A stretch of DNA of 64,000 bases, taken from NCBI RefSeq assembly GCF_003966125.1, contig NZ_RXMA01000001.1:147560-211559 (forward strand), given 5' to 3'. This document shows positions 7,599 to 17,117 of this stretch, one piece after another. The stretch is from Azospirillum griseum. GTDB taxonomy: Bacteria; Pseudomonadota; Alphaproteobacteria; Azospirillales; Azospirillaceae. The position numbers were made by a program, and so were the translations under genes. The notes beneath the pieces were generated by a model, which was given only the letters and a program-made list of their open reading frames with translations, did no database searches and had not been told where the DNA came from. The first letter of the stretch is position 1. Each line of letters begins with the position of its first letter.

Positions 7599-9854
7599 TC
7601 AGCCCTCCCACCGCTCAAGAATCAGCGTCGCCAGCGGCGGCAGGGTCAGGGTCAGGGAGTGGGTGCGGCCGTGCCAGCGCGTCGGTTCGGCCTCCACCGC
7701 GTCGCCGTTGCTGAGGTTGCTGCCGCCGTAAGCGGCGGAATCGGTGTTCAGCCGTTCGGTGTAGCGGCCCGGCAGCGGCACACCGATGCGGTAGCCATGG
7801 CGCGGGACCGGCGTGAAGTTGCAGACGACCACCACGATGTGACCGGACTCGTCGGCCTTGCGCAGGAAGGTGAAGACCGAATTTTCGCTGTCGTTCGATT
7901 CTATCCACTCGAACCCCGATGGGTCGCAATCGGTGCGGTGCAGCGGGGCAAGGTCGCGGTACAGGCGGTTCAGATCGCCGATCAGGGCGCGGATGCCCTG
8001 GTGGCGCGGCTGGTCCAGCAGATGCCAATCCAGGCTGCGCGCCTCGCTCCATTCCCGGCGCTGGGCGAACTCCGCCCCCATGAACAGCAGCTTTTTGCCG
8101 GGATGGGCGAACATGAAGCCGTAATAGGCGCGCAGATTGGCGAATTTCTGCCAGTCATCGCCCGGCATCTTCTCGATCAGCGATCCCTTGCCGTGCACCA
8201 CCTCGTCGTGGCTGAGCGGCAGAACGAAGTTTTCGGAGAACTGATAGATCAGCCCGAAGGTCATCTGGTGGTGGTGGTAGCGCCGGTGGATCGGGTCGCA
8301 CTGCATGTAGGACAGGGTGTCGTGCATCCAGCCCATGTTCCATTTGTAGCCGAAGCCCAGACCGCCGAGATAGGTCGGGCGCGACACCATCGGCCAGGAG
8401 GTCGATTCCTCCGCCACCGTCATGGCGCCGGGATGCTGGCCATAGACCAGCTCGTTCATCCGCTTCAGGAAGGCGATGGAGTCCAGATTCTCCCGACCGC
8501 CGAATTCGTTGGGGATCCACTCCCCCTCCTTGCGGCTGTAATCGAGGTAGAGCATGGAGGCCACCGCATCGACACGCAGGCCGTCCAACCCGTATTGGTC
8601 GAGCCAGAACAGGGCGTTGCCCAGCAGGAAATTCTGCACCTCGCGCCGACCGAAATTGTAGATCAGCGTGTTCCAATCCTGGTGGAAACCCTGGCGTGGG
8701 TCGGCGTGTTCGTACAGATGCGTGCCGTCGAATTGGCCCAACCCGTGCGGATCGGTGGGGAAATGGCCCGGGACCCAATCCAGCAGCACCCCAAGCCCGG
8801 CCTGGTGGCAGGCGTCCACGAACTCCTTGAACTCCTCCGGCGAGCCGTGGCGGCTGGTGGGGGCGTAGAGGCCGATGGGCTGGTAGCCCCAGGATCCATC
8901 AAAGGGATGCTCGGTGATCGGCAGCAGCTCGATGTGGGTGAAGCCCAGATCGGTGACGTAGGGGATCAGGCGGTCGGCCAACTCCCGATAGGTCAGGAAG
9001 CGGTCGCCCTCCTCCGGCACCCGCGCCCAGGATCCCAGATGCACCTCGTAGATCGACACCGGGGCGTTGCGCTCGCCGCTGTGCGCCCGATGCTCGCGCC
9101 ACGCCCGATCCTGCCAGTCATAGGGCGGCAGGCCATGGATGATCGAGGCGGTGTGCGGGCGCAGCTCCGCCCGGAAGGCGAAGGGATCGGCCTTGGCGGG
9201 CAACAGGGTGCCACCGGGGCCGCGCACCTCGAATTTGTAACGTTGGCCGACGGTGGCGTGCGGCACGAAGATGTCCCACAGGCCCGACACGCCCCGGCGG
9301 CGCATCGGCAGGCGGCGGCCGTCCCAATTGTTGAAATCGCCGATGACCGACACGGTCCGCGCGTTGGGTGCCCACAGGGCAAAGGCCACGCCCGGCACGC
9401 CATCGACCGCGCGCGGGTGCGCGCCCAACCGTTCGAAGGCGCGCAGGTGGGTCCCTTCGTTCAGCAGATGGATGTCGAGTTCGCCCAGCACCGGCCCGAA
9501 GCGGTAGGCGTCGTCAAACTCCTCCGTCGCCAAGGGGAACTGGGCGCGCAGGCGGTAGCGGAACCGCTGGGTCCGGTCGGCCAGCGTGGCGACGAAAAAG
9601 CCGTCGTCGAGCAGGCGGACGGCCTCGCCCACCGGGTCGCCGCTGGCGCTGTCGATCACCCACAGCCGTTCGGCCCCGGGCACGAAGGCGCGGACCTCCA
9701 CCGGCTGGCCCGGTCCGCTCTGATGCATGCCCAGCACGGCGAAGGGATCGCCATGCTCGGCCCGCGCGATGGCGCGCGCCGCGTCGCGCAGGGCGCGGTC
9801 GTCGGCCCGGCGTTGCTCCTCGGCGCTGTCCGTCGTCACCGCGTCGCTGGTCAT
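7599..9854 (-). CDS. glgB: 1,4-alpha-glucan branching enzyme GlgB
   Basis: A 751-residue branching enzyme that introduces alpha-1,6 branches into glycogen. The two N-terminal carbohydrate-binding/CBM48 modules (about 30-240) include [10 protein letters not shown] and [18 protein letters not shown]. The GH13_9 barrel shows [26 protein letters not shown] (nucleophile Asp), [10 protein letters not shown] (acid Glu) and [13 protein letters not shown]. The length is typical. It starts the leftward glycogen block, but glgC, glgA and glgP are not in this window, so this is a partial pathway locus. Confidence 0.97.
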   Translation of the reverse strand: MTSDAVTTDSAEEQRRADDRALRDAARAIARAEHGDPFAVLGMHQSGPGQPVEVRAFVPGAERLWVIDSASGDPVGEAVRLLDDGFFVATLADRTQRFRYRLRAQFPLATEEFDDAYRFGPVLGELDIHLLNEGTHLRAFERLGAHPRAVDGVPGVAFALWAPNARTVSVIGDFNNWDGRRLPMRRRGVSGLWDIFVPHATVGQRYKFEVRGPGGTLLPAKADPFAFRAELRPHTASIIHGLPPYDWQDRAWREHRAHSGERNAPVSIYEVHLGSWARVPEEGDRFLTYRELADRLIPYVTDLGFTHIELLPITEHPFDGSWGYQPIGLYAPTSRHGSPEEFKEFVDACHQAGLGVLLDWVPGHFPTDPHGLGQFDGTHLYEHADPRQGFHQDWNTLIYNFGRREVQNFLLGNALFWLDQYGLDGLRVDAVASMLYLDYSRKEGEWIPNEFGGRENLDSIAFLKRMNELVYGQHPGAMTVAEESTSWPMVSRPTYLGGLGFGYKWNMGWMHDTLSYMQCDPIHRRYHHHQMTFGLIYQFSENFVLPLSHDEVVHGKGSLIEKMPGDDWQKFANLRAYYGFMFAHPGKKLLFMGAEFAQRREWSEARSLDWHLLDQPRHQGIRALIGDLNRLYRDLAPLHRTDCDPSGFEWIESNDSENSVFTFLRKADESGHIVVVVCNFTPVPRHGYRIGVPLPGRYTERLNTDSAAYGGSNLSNGDAVEAEPTRWHGRTHSLTLTLPPLATLILERWEG

Positions 9855-9983
9855 CGGCTGCCCCCTGCCCTGTCGCTGTTGGTTGCCGCGCGCTGTGTCA
9901 GCGCGTGCGGCGTGATCGTTTGGCCCACAAGCTTACAGGGTTGCGCCCGGTCATACCACGCCCCAGCGGTCCCCGCCGCGCCG

Positions 9984-10280
9984 TCACGTCACCAGACGGG
10001 TCCGCCGCACCGCCCGCTCGCGCGGGGCGAAGCGGCCCTTCTGTTCGCTGGCGAGCGTCAGGGCTTCGTGCGCGATGCGTCGGCGGTAGTCGCGATCCAC
10101 GCGCGCGAACATGCCGAAGGCGGTCTTCACCGCCTCCGGTGTCTTGGATCGGAGCGCCTCGCGCAGCGCGTTGCGCAGCATGCGCAGTTCCACAATGCCA
10201 GGCACGCAGGCCCGTTCGACCGCTTCCGCAAGGATTTCGATCGAACAGAGCGCCGCATCGTCGTCGAGCCAATGCTGCAT
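9984..10280 (-). CDS. Small hypothetical protein
   Basis: A 98-residue protein from the ATG at 10280 (MQHWLDDDAALCSIEIL); a TTG at 10322 would add 14 residues. It is predicted to be mostly helical, rich in Arg and Ala, with no membrane segment or recognised motif. It lies alone upstream of glgB on the same strand. The regular amino-acid composition suggests a real gene, but I do not recognise the family. Confidence 0.5.
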   Translation of the reverse strand: MQHWLDDDAALCSIEILAEAVERACVPGIVELRMLRNALREALRSKTPEAVKTAFGMFARVDRDYRRRIAHEALTLASEQKGRFAPRERAVRRTRLVT

Positions 10281-10385
10281 TCCGAACAGCCTCGTCCCCG
10301 CCACGCCAAACCGTTGGATCAACCCGTTGCAATGTCTAACGATTGTGTGTGCGAATGACCAGACTTTCCGGCAAGGGAGAGGACG

Positions 10386-11117
10386 TTACCCCGCAGGAAA
10401 CGGTTTCGGGCGCAGTTTGATTTCGTGGTCGGGCGGGCCGTCGCCGCCGTCGGGCATCTTTCCCCGGTAATAGCCCTTCTGCCAGCGCTCTTGCGCGGCG
10501 GTGCTGCCGGGGGTTTGCAGATCAGCGTTGAACTGGGTGCGCGAGGTCGCCCAGTGGCGGTATTGCGCCGCCGTTTCGGGATCGCTGTCCAGCGGGCGGA
10601 TCTCCGGCTCCAGGCTTTCCAGCAAACCGCGCTGGATCGGCATCAAATGGGCGTAGGGTTCGCCACGCTCCCACGTCACCGGCACGCCGGGGGCGGTGAA
10701 TTTCCAGTTCATGGTGAAGGGATAGGGCGACCAATCGGTTTCGATGATCCCCGACAGCCCCATGATCCCGTGCTTGGGGTGGTTGATCGGCCCCGTGACC
10801 ATCAGATTGACCCCCGGCGGCGTGCGGAACAGCACGGCGACGTGAAAGGTCAGCACGCCGCTGCCGAAATGGCTGGCGGGAATCAGGGGATGCGGCTCTT
10901 CCGCCGTCACGGTGATGGCGTCCAGACCGCCCCCGCCGTCCCACACCGCCGTCACCCGGCAGGGGCTGCACACCTCCCACCCGTGCATGCTGGCGACGTT
11001 CAAGGGCAGGCAACGGTAGCCGTATTGTTCCGGCAACGCGTCGATCCAGTCGCGCGTCGCGCGCGCCGGGCGGATGTCGGGCATGGCCCCCGACAGCGGG
11101 TGTGCGATCAGAGTCAT
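10386..11117 (-). CDS. DUF6065-like protein
   Basis: A 243-residue soluble protein of unknown function that resembles the DUF6065 family: RATRDWIDALPEQYGYRCLPLN near the start, then HGWEV, and the central segment LMVTGPINHPKHGI followed by GIIETDWSPYPFTMNWKF. It carries no signal peptide or membrane segment. The ATG at 11117 is chosen over a GTG ten codons upstream because the family begins close to the conserved block. It diverges from the chemoreceptor gene across a 240-bp gap. The family call is from memory of the conserved blocks. Confidence 0.75.
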   Translation of the reverse strand: MTLIAHPLSGAMPDIRPARATRDWIDALPEQYGYRCLPLNVASMHGWEVCSPCRVTAVWDGGGGLDAITVTAEEPHPLIPASHFGSGVLTFHVAVLFRTPPGVNLMVTGPINHPKHGIMGLSGIIETDWSPYPFTMNWKFTAPGVPVTWERGEPYAHLMPIQRGLLESLEPEIRPLDSDPETAAQYRHWATSRTQFNADLQTPGSTAAQERWQKGYYRGKMPDGGDGPPDHEIKLRPKPFPAG

Positions 11118-11358
11118 GGGACGCAGTCTGCCACAACCCAGGGGCACAGTTCACCCGTCCTTGTGCGGGGGGCAGGCCGCAAGGTCGGCGCGCGAAAGGC
11201 GTGGCGCGTTGTCGCAACACGGCCTCTAGGGTATACCCCAGCATGTTTTAACCTGGCGATGAGTCGTATGATTTTACGCATAACAAGCGGGCCATCGACG
11301 AGGTCCAACCTCGATCCCTTGTTTTTATGGCAAAATCAGACTTTCCGCCGAGGGTGCC

Positions 11359-13047
11359 ATGCGCATGTCCGTCCACAGCATCCGTGCCAAGCTTCTCATC
11401 CTGCAAGCGCTGTTCATCGTCGCGATCCTCGCCGCCGGAATCTGGTCGGCCTACGCCAAGCGGGCGTTGATGATCACCGGCTACGAAAACTCGATTCGGG
11501 CGGTGGTCGAATCCGCGCTGACGATCACCAAATCCTATGACGAGCGCGCCAAAAAGGGCGAGTTCAGCAAGGAGGAGGCGCAAAAGCGCGTCAAGGATAC
11601 GCTGCGCGCCGTCCGCTTCTCGGGCAACGAATACATGTTCGGCTATGAGTATGACGGCACGAACATGTTCCACCCGATCCGCGCGGATGTGGAAGGCACC
11701 AAGAAGCTGGCCGAGTTCAAGGACCCGAACGGCGTGTTCGTGGTGAAGGAGCTGGCCCGGCTGGCGCGGAACGGCGGCGGCTTCCTGACCTATCACTTCC
11801 CCAAGGCCACCGGCACCGAACCCCAGCCCAAGCTGGTCTACACCGTGGCGTATGAGCCGTGGGGCTGGCTGATCGCCACCGGCGTCTACATCGACGACGT
11901 CGATGCGGCGTTCCGCACCGTTCTGATGGAAACGCTGGCGGCGACGGCGCTGGGCGTGCTGGTGCTGGGGGCCATCGGCCTGCGCATGGCCTCGACCATC
12001 GCCAACGGCTTGAACCGCCTGAGCGCGGCCACGGAAAGCATCGCCAAGGGCGACCTGTCCACCAAGGTGACGGGCGACGAGCGGCGCGACGAGGTGGGAA
12101 CGCTGGCCCGCTCCATCGAAATCCTGCGGCAAACGGCGGTCGAGGCCACGCAACTGCGCGCCAGCCAGGCGGCGATGGAAAGCCAGACGGCGGCGGAGCG
12201 GCGCAACGCCACCATCCGTTTCGCCGATGATTTCGAACGCACGGTCGGCGGGCTGGTCCGGTCGGTGGCCGAGGCGGCGAACAAGCTGACCTCCACCTCC
12301 AGCGCCATGAGCCAGGGGGCCGAACAGACCACCCATCTGATGGACAGCGCCGCCCAGGCGTCGGGCCACACCTCCGACAACGTCAACGCGGTGGCCGAGG
12401 CGACCGAACAGCTCGCCGGATCGATCCGCGAGATCGCCCAGCAGGTCGCCGAATCGACCGCCGGCTCCTCGCGCGCGGTCGAGGATGTCCGCCGCACCTA
12501 TCAATTGATCGAGCAGTTGGACAACGTCGCCAAACGCACGGTCGAGGTGGTGGATTTGATCCGCAGCATCGCCGCGCAAACCAACCTGCTGGCGCTGAAC
12601 GCCACCATCGAGGCCGCGCGCGCCGGGGAAGCGGGCAAGGGATTTGCCGTGGTGGCGAGCGAAGTGAAGAACCTCGCCAACCAGACCGCCAAGGCGACCG
12701 ACGACGTGCAGGCGCAGATCGAGGCGATGACCAACGCCACCGCGTCGGTGGTGGAGGCCATGCGCGGGGTGGGCGGCGTCATCGAAACCGTCAACAGCGT
12801 GGCGTCCAGCATCTCCGCCGCCATCGAGGAGCAAGGGGCCGCCACCCGCAACATCAGCGCCAACGTGAACGAGGCCGCGCACGGCGTGGCCTCCGTCTCC
12901 AACAGCCTGACCATGGTGTGCAACCACGCCACGGCGACCGGCAGCGCGTCGGCGGAGGTTGCCGCCGCCGCGCGGGCCGTCTCCACCCAATCCGAACGGA
13001 TGCAGACGGAGGTCGCGACCTTCCTGGCCCGCATCCGCCAGGGCTGA
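11359..13047 (+). CDS. Methyl-accepting chemotaxis protein with single Cache domain
   Basis: A 562-residue inner-membrane chemoreceptor. There is a first membrane helix at about 10-30, a periplasmic single-Cache (sCache_2 type) domain at 35-185, a second helix at about 192-212 and a HAMP domain to about 265. The cytoplasmic signalling coiled coil carries the hairpin tip [20 protein letters not shown], where CheA and CheW bind. There is no CheR/CheB pentapeptide at the C-terminus. GAGG lies a few bases before the ATG. The ligand is unknown; sCache_2 receptors often bind small organic acids. No che or flagellar genes are adjacent, so it is an orphan receptor. Confidence 0.95.
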   Translation: MRMSVHSIRAKLLILQALFIVAILAAGIWSAYAKRALMITGYENSIRAVVESALTITKSYDERAKKGEFSKEEAQKRVKDTLRAVRFSGNEYMFGYEYDGTNMFHPIRADVEGTKKLAEFKDPNGVFVVKELARLARNGGGFLTYHFPKATGTEPQPKLVYTVAYEPWGWLIATGVYIDDVDAAFRTVLMETLAATALGVLVLGAIGLRMASTIANGLNRLSAATESIAKGDLSTKVTGDERRDEVGTLARSIEILRQTAVEATQLRASQAAMESQTAAERRNATIRFADDFERTVGGLVRSVAEAANKLTSTSSAMSQGAEQTTHLMDSAAQASGHTSDNVNAVAEATEQLAGSIREIAQQVAESTAGSSRAVEDVRRTYQLIEQLDNVAKRTVEVVDLIRSIAAQTNLLALNATIEAARAGEAGKGFAVVASEVKNLANQTAKATDDVQAQIEAMTNATASVVEAMRGVGGVIETVNSVASSISAAIEEQGAATRNISANVNEAAHGVASVSNSLTMVCNHATATGSASAEVAAAARAVSTQSERMQTEVATFLARIRQG

Positions 13048-13085
13048 CCCGTCGGCGGCCCCGTCACGCGCCGCGCGGCTCCGGG

Positions 13086-14063
13086 TTACGGAACGCGCGG
13101 CGTGCCGCCCGCCAGAACGGTGGCGAACGCGTCGCTGTCGATGTTGGCCCCGCTCAGCACCACGCCCACCGTCCGGCCGCGCAGGGCCTCGCGCTCCTGC
13201 ATCACGGCGGCCAGCGCCGCCGCCCCGGCCCCTTCGGCGGCGTTGTGGGTGGTGCGGTACAGCAGGCGCATCGCCACCGCCACCGCGTCGTCGTCCACCG
13301 CGACGATGCGCGCGGCTCCCTTCGAATAAATCGCGAAGGCGTCGGGCACCGGAACCCGCACCGCCATCCCGTCGGCGAAGGTGTTGGCGGACGGGGTTTC
13401 GATCAGACGCCCGGCCTCGAACGACCGCTTGGCCGCCGCCGCTTCGGTGGACACCACGCCGACGATCTCGGTGCGCAGCCCCAGCGCGTCGCGCGCCGCG
13501 ATCAGGCCACAGATGCCCGATCCGCAGCCGATCGGCGCGTAGACGACATCCAGGTCCGGAACCGCCGTGAACAGCTCCAGCCCATAGGTGGCGACGCCGC
13601 GCACGATCTCGGTGTGGAAGGGCGGGACCAGGAACAGCCCCTCGGCGTCCGCCCGCCGCATCGCCTCGCCGCGCGCCTCGTCGAAATCCCGACCGAACTC
13701 GATGACCGCGCCGCCCCAGCCGCGCATCGCCGCGTTCTTTTCAACGGAATTGCCGTGCGGGACGACAATCGTCGCCGACAGGCCGGCGGCGCGGGCGGCG
13801 CGGGCCTGACTCTGGCCGTGGTTGCCACGGGTGGCCGTCACCACGCCGCGCGCCTGCGGGTGGGCGCGCCGCAGCCATTCCATGAAGGTGATGCCGCCCC
13901 GGATTTTGAAGGCACCGGTCGGGGTATGGTTCTCGTGCTTGACCCACAGGGTGGTGCCGACCGCTTCCGACAGCAACGGCCAGTGGAGTTGCGGGGTGGG
14001 CAGCATATGGCGGTGGACGGTCGCCGCCGCCCGCTCCAGAGCGTCACGGGTGAACAGAGTCAT
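13086..14063 (-). CDS. Threonine/serine dehydratase-like PLP enzyme
   Basis: A 325-residue fold-type II PLP enzyme. Lys53 in TGAFKIRGG is the likely PLP Schiff-base lysine, ATRGNHGQSQA the substrate-binding loop and GCGSGICG the phosphate-binding glycine loop. It lacks the regulatory ACT domain of biosynthetic IlvA, so it resembles catabolic or accessory threonine/serine dehydratases, or hydroxyaspartate dehydratase/racemase relatives. Substrate cannot be read from the sequence. It diverges from the AraC regulator with a 106-bp gap, which makes that regulator a candidate controller. Confidence 0.85.
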   Translation of the reverse strand: MTLFTRDALERAAATVHRHMLPTPQLHWPLLSEAVGTTLWVKHENHTPTGAFKIRGGITFMEWLRRAHPQARGVVTATRGNHGQSQARAARAAGLSATIVVPHGNSVEKNAAMRGWGGAVIEFGRDFDEARGEAMRRADAEGLFLVPPFHTEIVRGVATYGLELFTAVPDLDVVYAPIGCGSGICGLIAARDALGLRTEIVGVVSTEAAAAKRSFEAGRLIETPSANTFADGMAVRVPVPDAFAIYSKGAARIVAVDDDAVAVAMRLLYRTTHNAAEGAGAAALAAVMQEREALRGRTVGVVLSGANIDSDAFATVLAGGTPRVP

Positions 14064-14169
14064 GATCGGGATTTCCTGCTTGCGCGATGCCCCATCTTTC
14101 CCCTGAATCGCGGGAGCGCGCTTTCAGAATCCTGACACGAACGATCCGCGCCCAACCGGGAGGAAGCGC

Positions 14170-15048
14170 GTGGCGAGCGACGGCAAGGACACGGACCCGA
14201 CCGAACCGATCCGCAAGCTGCGCCTGGGCCGCTGGACCGCCCAGCTTTTGCCGCGCCAGCCCTACGAAAGCCGTTACACGGCGGACCGCCCCGCGCTGGG
14301 CTTTTCCTTCGACCATCAAAGCGGCCACCATGCCATCGCCAGCGACCGGGTGACGCCGTTCCAGGCGATGCCGAACGGCCTGGCCTTCGTGCCCACCGGC
14401 TGCGACGTCTATTCCCAATCGCGGCGCGGCGGGGAGTATCTGGTGGTGAGCGGTTTCGATCCGCTCCATGATCTGGACCGCGACGGGGGCAAAAGCCTCC
14501 GGGATCCGTTCCGCGACCGCATCGACGCCCCGGCTGTGGTGGCCGCCCACGCCCTGCGGCGGACGCTGCTGCACCCCACCCCCGCCAACGCCCTGACCGG
14601 CGAGGCCGCCTGTCTGACCCTGCTCGACCGGCTGCGCGCGCCTTGCGGACCAGCGCCCGGCCAGCGCGACGCCGCGCGCTGGATGACCCCGGCCCGGTTG
14701 CGGATGGCGTTCGATGTGATCGAGGCCAAGCTCGACAGCGCCCTGACCGTGCAGGACATCGCCGACGCCCTGGGCCTGTCCGCCGGTTTCTTCGCGCGGG
14801 CCTTTCGCGCGGCCACCGGCCAGCCGCCCCACGCCCACATCATCGACCGTCGGCTGGCGCGGGCGCGGGCCGCGCTGGTCGCGGGAACGGGCGATTTGAG
14901 CGCGCTGGCGGTGGAGACCGGTTTTTCCTCCCACGCGCATTTCACCACGCAGTTCCGCCAGCGCTTCGGCCTCAGCCCGCGCGCCTTCCGCGACAGCCTG
15001 CGGGAACCTGGCCACACCCCTATTGCCCAAAAATCTGCTGTGGAATAG
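14170..15048 (+). CDS. AraC-family transcriptional regulator
   Basis: A 292-residue regulator. The C-terminal 100 residues hold two helix-turn-helix motifs: LTVQDIADALGLSAGFFARAF and the second around LSALAVETGFSSHAHFTTQF, followed by GLSPRAFRDSL. The N-terminal part (1-175) is an effector-binding region with no clear family. The GTG at 14170 is chosen because GGGAGG lies 7 bases upstream. Placed between a divergent dehydratase-like gene and a downstream cysteine-desulfhydrase-like gene 54 bp away, it may control either or both. Confidence 0.9.
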   Translation: MASDGKDTDPTEPIRKLRLGRWTAQLLPRQPYESRYTADRPALGFSFDHQSGHHAIASDRVTPFQAMPNGLAFVPTGCDVYSQSRRGGEYLVVSGFDPLHDLDRDGGKSLRDPFRDRIDAPAVVAAHALRRTLLHPTPANALTGEAACLTLLDRLRAPCGPAPGQRDAARWMTPARLRMAFDVIEAKLDSALTVQDIADALGLSAGFFARAFRAATGQPPHAHIIDRRLARARAALVAGTGDLSALAVETGFSSHAHFTTQFRQRFGLSPRAFRDSLREPGHTPIAQKSAVE

Positions 15049-15102
15049 GGTGGCGGCGGAACCGTTCGCGCACTGGACGGTTCATCTTCTGGACAGGATT
15101 CC

Positions 15103-16221
15103 ATGACCGCGCTTTCCGTTCCCCCGTCGCCCGCCCCCCGCTCCTGGCTCGATGAAGCGCTGCGCCGCATCGAGGCGGACGTCAACCGCTCCGCCGACAC
15201 GCATCTGTTGCGCCTGCCGCTGCCCGCCACACCGGGCATCACCTTGTATCTGAAGGATGAATCGACCCACCCCACCGGCAGCCTGAAACACCGGCTGGCG
15301 CGGTCGCTGTTCCTCTACGGGCTGTGCAACGGCTGGATTCGCGAAGGGACCACGGTGATCGAGGCGTCGAGCGGCTCCACCGCCGTGTCGGAGGCTTATT
15401 TCGCCCAATTGCTGGAGTTGCCGTTTGTCGCGGTGATGCCACGCGGCACCTCCCCGGCCAAGATCGCGCAGATCGAGTTCTACGGCGGGCGCTGCCACAT
15501 GGTGGAGCAGGCGTCGCAGGTCTGTGCGGAGGCCCGGCGGCTGGCCCGCGACGCGGGCGGCCATTTCATGGACCAGTTCACCTACGCCGAACGCGCCACC
15601 GACTGGCGCGGCAACAACAACATCGCCCAATCCATCTTCGAGCAGTTGGCGCGCGAACCGCAGCCGATTCCCGATTGGATCGTCTGCGGAGCGGGAACCG
15701 GCGGCACCTCCGCCACCATGGGCCGCTACGTGCGCTATCGGCGGCTGCCGACCAAGGTCTGCGTTCCCGACCCGGAGCATTCGGCCTTTTTCGAAGGCTT
15801 CCGCGACCAAAATCCGGCGGCGACGGTCGGGCGCGGCTCCGGCATCGAGGGCATCGGGCGGCCGACGGTGGAGCCGTCCTTCCAGCCCGGCGTCATCGAC
15901 CGCATGATCCGCGTGCCCGACGCCGCCAGCGTCGCCGCCGCCTGGGTGCTGCGCGACCGGCTGGGCCGCTCCTGCGGCGGATCGACCGGAACCAACCTGA
16001 TCGGTTCCATCAGCCTGATCGCGGAGATGGCGCGGGCCGGGCGGCGCGGCAGCGTCGCCACGCTGATCTGCGATCCGGGCGACCGTTACAGCGGGACCTA
16101 CTTCAACCGCGACTGGCTGAACGCCGCCGGGATTGATATTGATCCCTGGATCGCGCGGGTGGAGGATTTCTTCCGCACCGGACAATGGAGCGACGACGGG
16201 CTGGATTCGGCGGCCCGCTGA
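15103..16221 (+). CDS. PLP-dependent cysteine synthase-family protein, Cds1-like
   Basis: A 372-residue fold-type II PLP enzyme. Lys62 in [11 protein letters not shown] is the probable PLP lysine; [15 protein letters not shown] is the substrate loop and [14 protein letters not shown] the glycine-rich phosphate loop. The length and the C-terminal [10 protein letters not shown] block are like the mycobacterial L-cysteine desulfhydrase Cds1 rather than CysK/CysM, so release of hydrogen sulfide from cysteine is a reasonable guess, not proven. It lies between an AraC regulator (54 bp) and a ModE-like gene (24 bp), probably one transcript. Confidence 0.8.
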   Translation: MTALSVPPSPAPRSWLDEALRRIEADVNRSADTHLLRLPLPATPGITLYLKDESTHPTGSLKHRLARSLFLYGLCNGWIREGTTVIEASSGSTAVSEAYFAQLLELPFVAVMPRGTSPAKIAQIEFYGGRCHMVEQASQVCAEARRLARDAGGHFMDQFTYAERATDWRGNNNIAQSIFEQLAREPQPIPDWIVCGAGTGGTSATMGRYVRYRRLPTKVCVPDPEHSAFFEGFRDQNPAATVGRGSGIEGIGRPTVEPSFQPGVIDRMIRVPDAASVAAAWVLRDRLGRSCGGSTGTNLIGSISLIAEMARAGRRGSVATLICDPGDRYSGTYFNRDWLNAAGIDIDPWIARVEDFFRTGQWSDDGLDSAAR

Positions 16222-16245
16222 CCCGACACAGGCACAGGCCCCGGC

Positions 16246-16605
16246 ATGACGCGTCTGCACATCCGCATCGATTTCGATCCCGCCGGGGCCATCGGACCGG
16301 GCAAGATCATGCTGCTGGAGCGGATCCGCGACACCGGTTCGATCTCCGCCGCCGGGCGGGCGCTGGGCATGTCCTATCGCCGGGCGTGGCTGCTGGTCGA
16401 TGACATGAACCGCCTGTTCAAGGAACCGGTGGTCAACGCCGCCGTCGGCGGGCGTCAGGGCGGCGGAACCGTCCTGACCGCCTTCGGCGAACAGGTGATC
16501 GACCATTACCGCGCGGTGGAGCGGGAGGCGCGCGTCGCCACCGCCCACCGGCTGGCCGCCCTGCAAGCCATGGTCAACCCGGATTACCAGGCCGAGGAAC
16601 CGTAA
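16246..16605 (+). CDS. ModE-type winged helix-turn-helix protein without molybdate domain
   Basis: A 119-residue protein consisting of only the LysR-like N-terminal DNA-binding domain of ModE: LLERIRDTGSISAAGRALG and MSYRRAWLLVDDMN, then GGRQGGGTVLTAFG. The molybdate-binding (TOBE) domains of full ModE are absent, so it cannot sense molybdate in the usual way. Short ModE-like regulators of this type are common in alphaproteobacteria. It is the last gene of the rightward trio and converges on the thioesterase gene 6 bp away. Confidence 0.85.
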   Translation: MTRLHIRIDFDPAGAIGPGKIMLLERIRDTGSISAAGRALGMSYRRAWLLVDDMNRLFKEPVVNAAVGGRQGGGTVLTAFGEQVIDHYRAVEREARVATAHRLAALQAMVNPDYQAEEP

Positions 16606-16611
16606 GCGCCC

Positions 16612-17007
16612 TCATTCCGGCGGCACCTCGCGCGGGGCGCGGTCCTCGCCGATGGCCACGTAGGTGAAGACGCCCTCCGTCACCTTGATCGCCTCCTCGC
16701 CGGAGCGCTGGCGGCGCACCCAGGTTTCGATGCGGACCCGCATGGAGGTGCGCCCCACCTTCTCGATGGTGGCAAAACAACTCACCTCGTCGCCGACGAA
16801 GACCGGCTTGTGGAAGGTCATCGCCTCGATCCCCACCGTGGCGACGCGCCCGCGCGACCGCCGCACGGCCACCGTTCCCCCGGCCAAATCCATCTGCGAC
16901 AACAGCCAACCGCCGAAAATATCGCCGTTGGGATTGGTGTCGGCGGGCATGGCGATCGCCCGCAGGGCGGGACCATGGTCAAAGTCATAGGTGGCACCTT
17001 TGCTCAT
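16612..17007 (-). CDS. Acyl-CoA thioesterase, YciA-like hotdog protein
   Basis: A 131-residue hotdog-fold thioesterase that hydrolyses acyl-CoA. PADTNPNGDIFGGWLLSQMD is the family signature with the catalytic Asp, followed by EAMTFHKPVFVGDEV and VFTYVAIGEDRAPR. The frame is open 27 codons upstream, but the ATG at 17007 (MSKGATYDF) has GAGGG before it and matches the family start. It diverges from parE across 110 bp. Confidence 0.92.
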   Translation of the reverse strand: MSKGATYDFDHGPALRAIAMPADTNPNGDIFGGWLLSQMDLAGGTVAVRRSRGRVATVGIEAMTFHKPVFVGDEVSCFATIEKVGRTSMRVRIETWVRRQRSGEEAIKVTEGVFTYVAIGEDRAPREVPPE

Positions 17008-17117
17008 CGGACCCTCGCCGTCGTGAAAATTTGACGCAGCATCGCGCCGGACCTCGGTATATAAGCCCCACAGGATGCGCTTGCGCACCCCTGACGAAAT
17101 TCCTACGATGCGCCCCC

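Noticed and set aside
7374..10358. 994-codon plus-strand frame over glgB
   Set aside because: Antisense to a well-supported branching enzyme; the translation shows only GC-driven composition.
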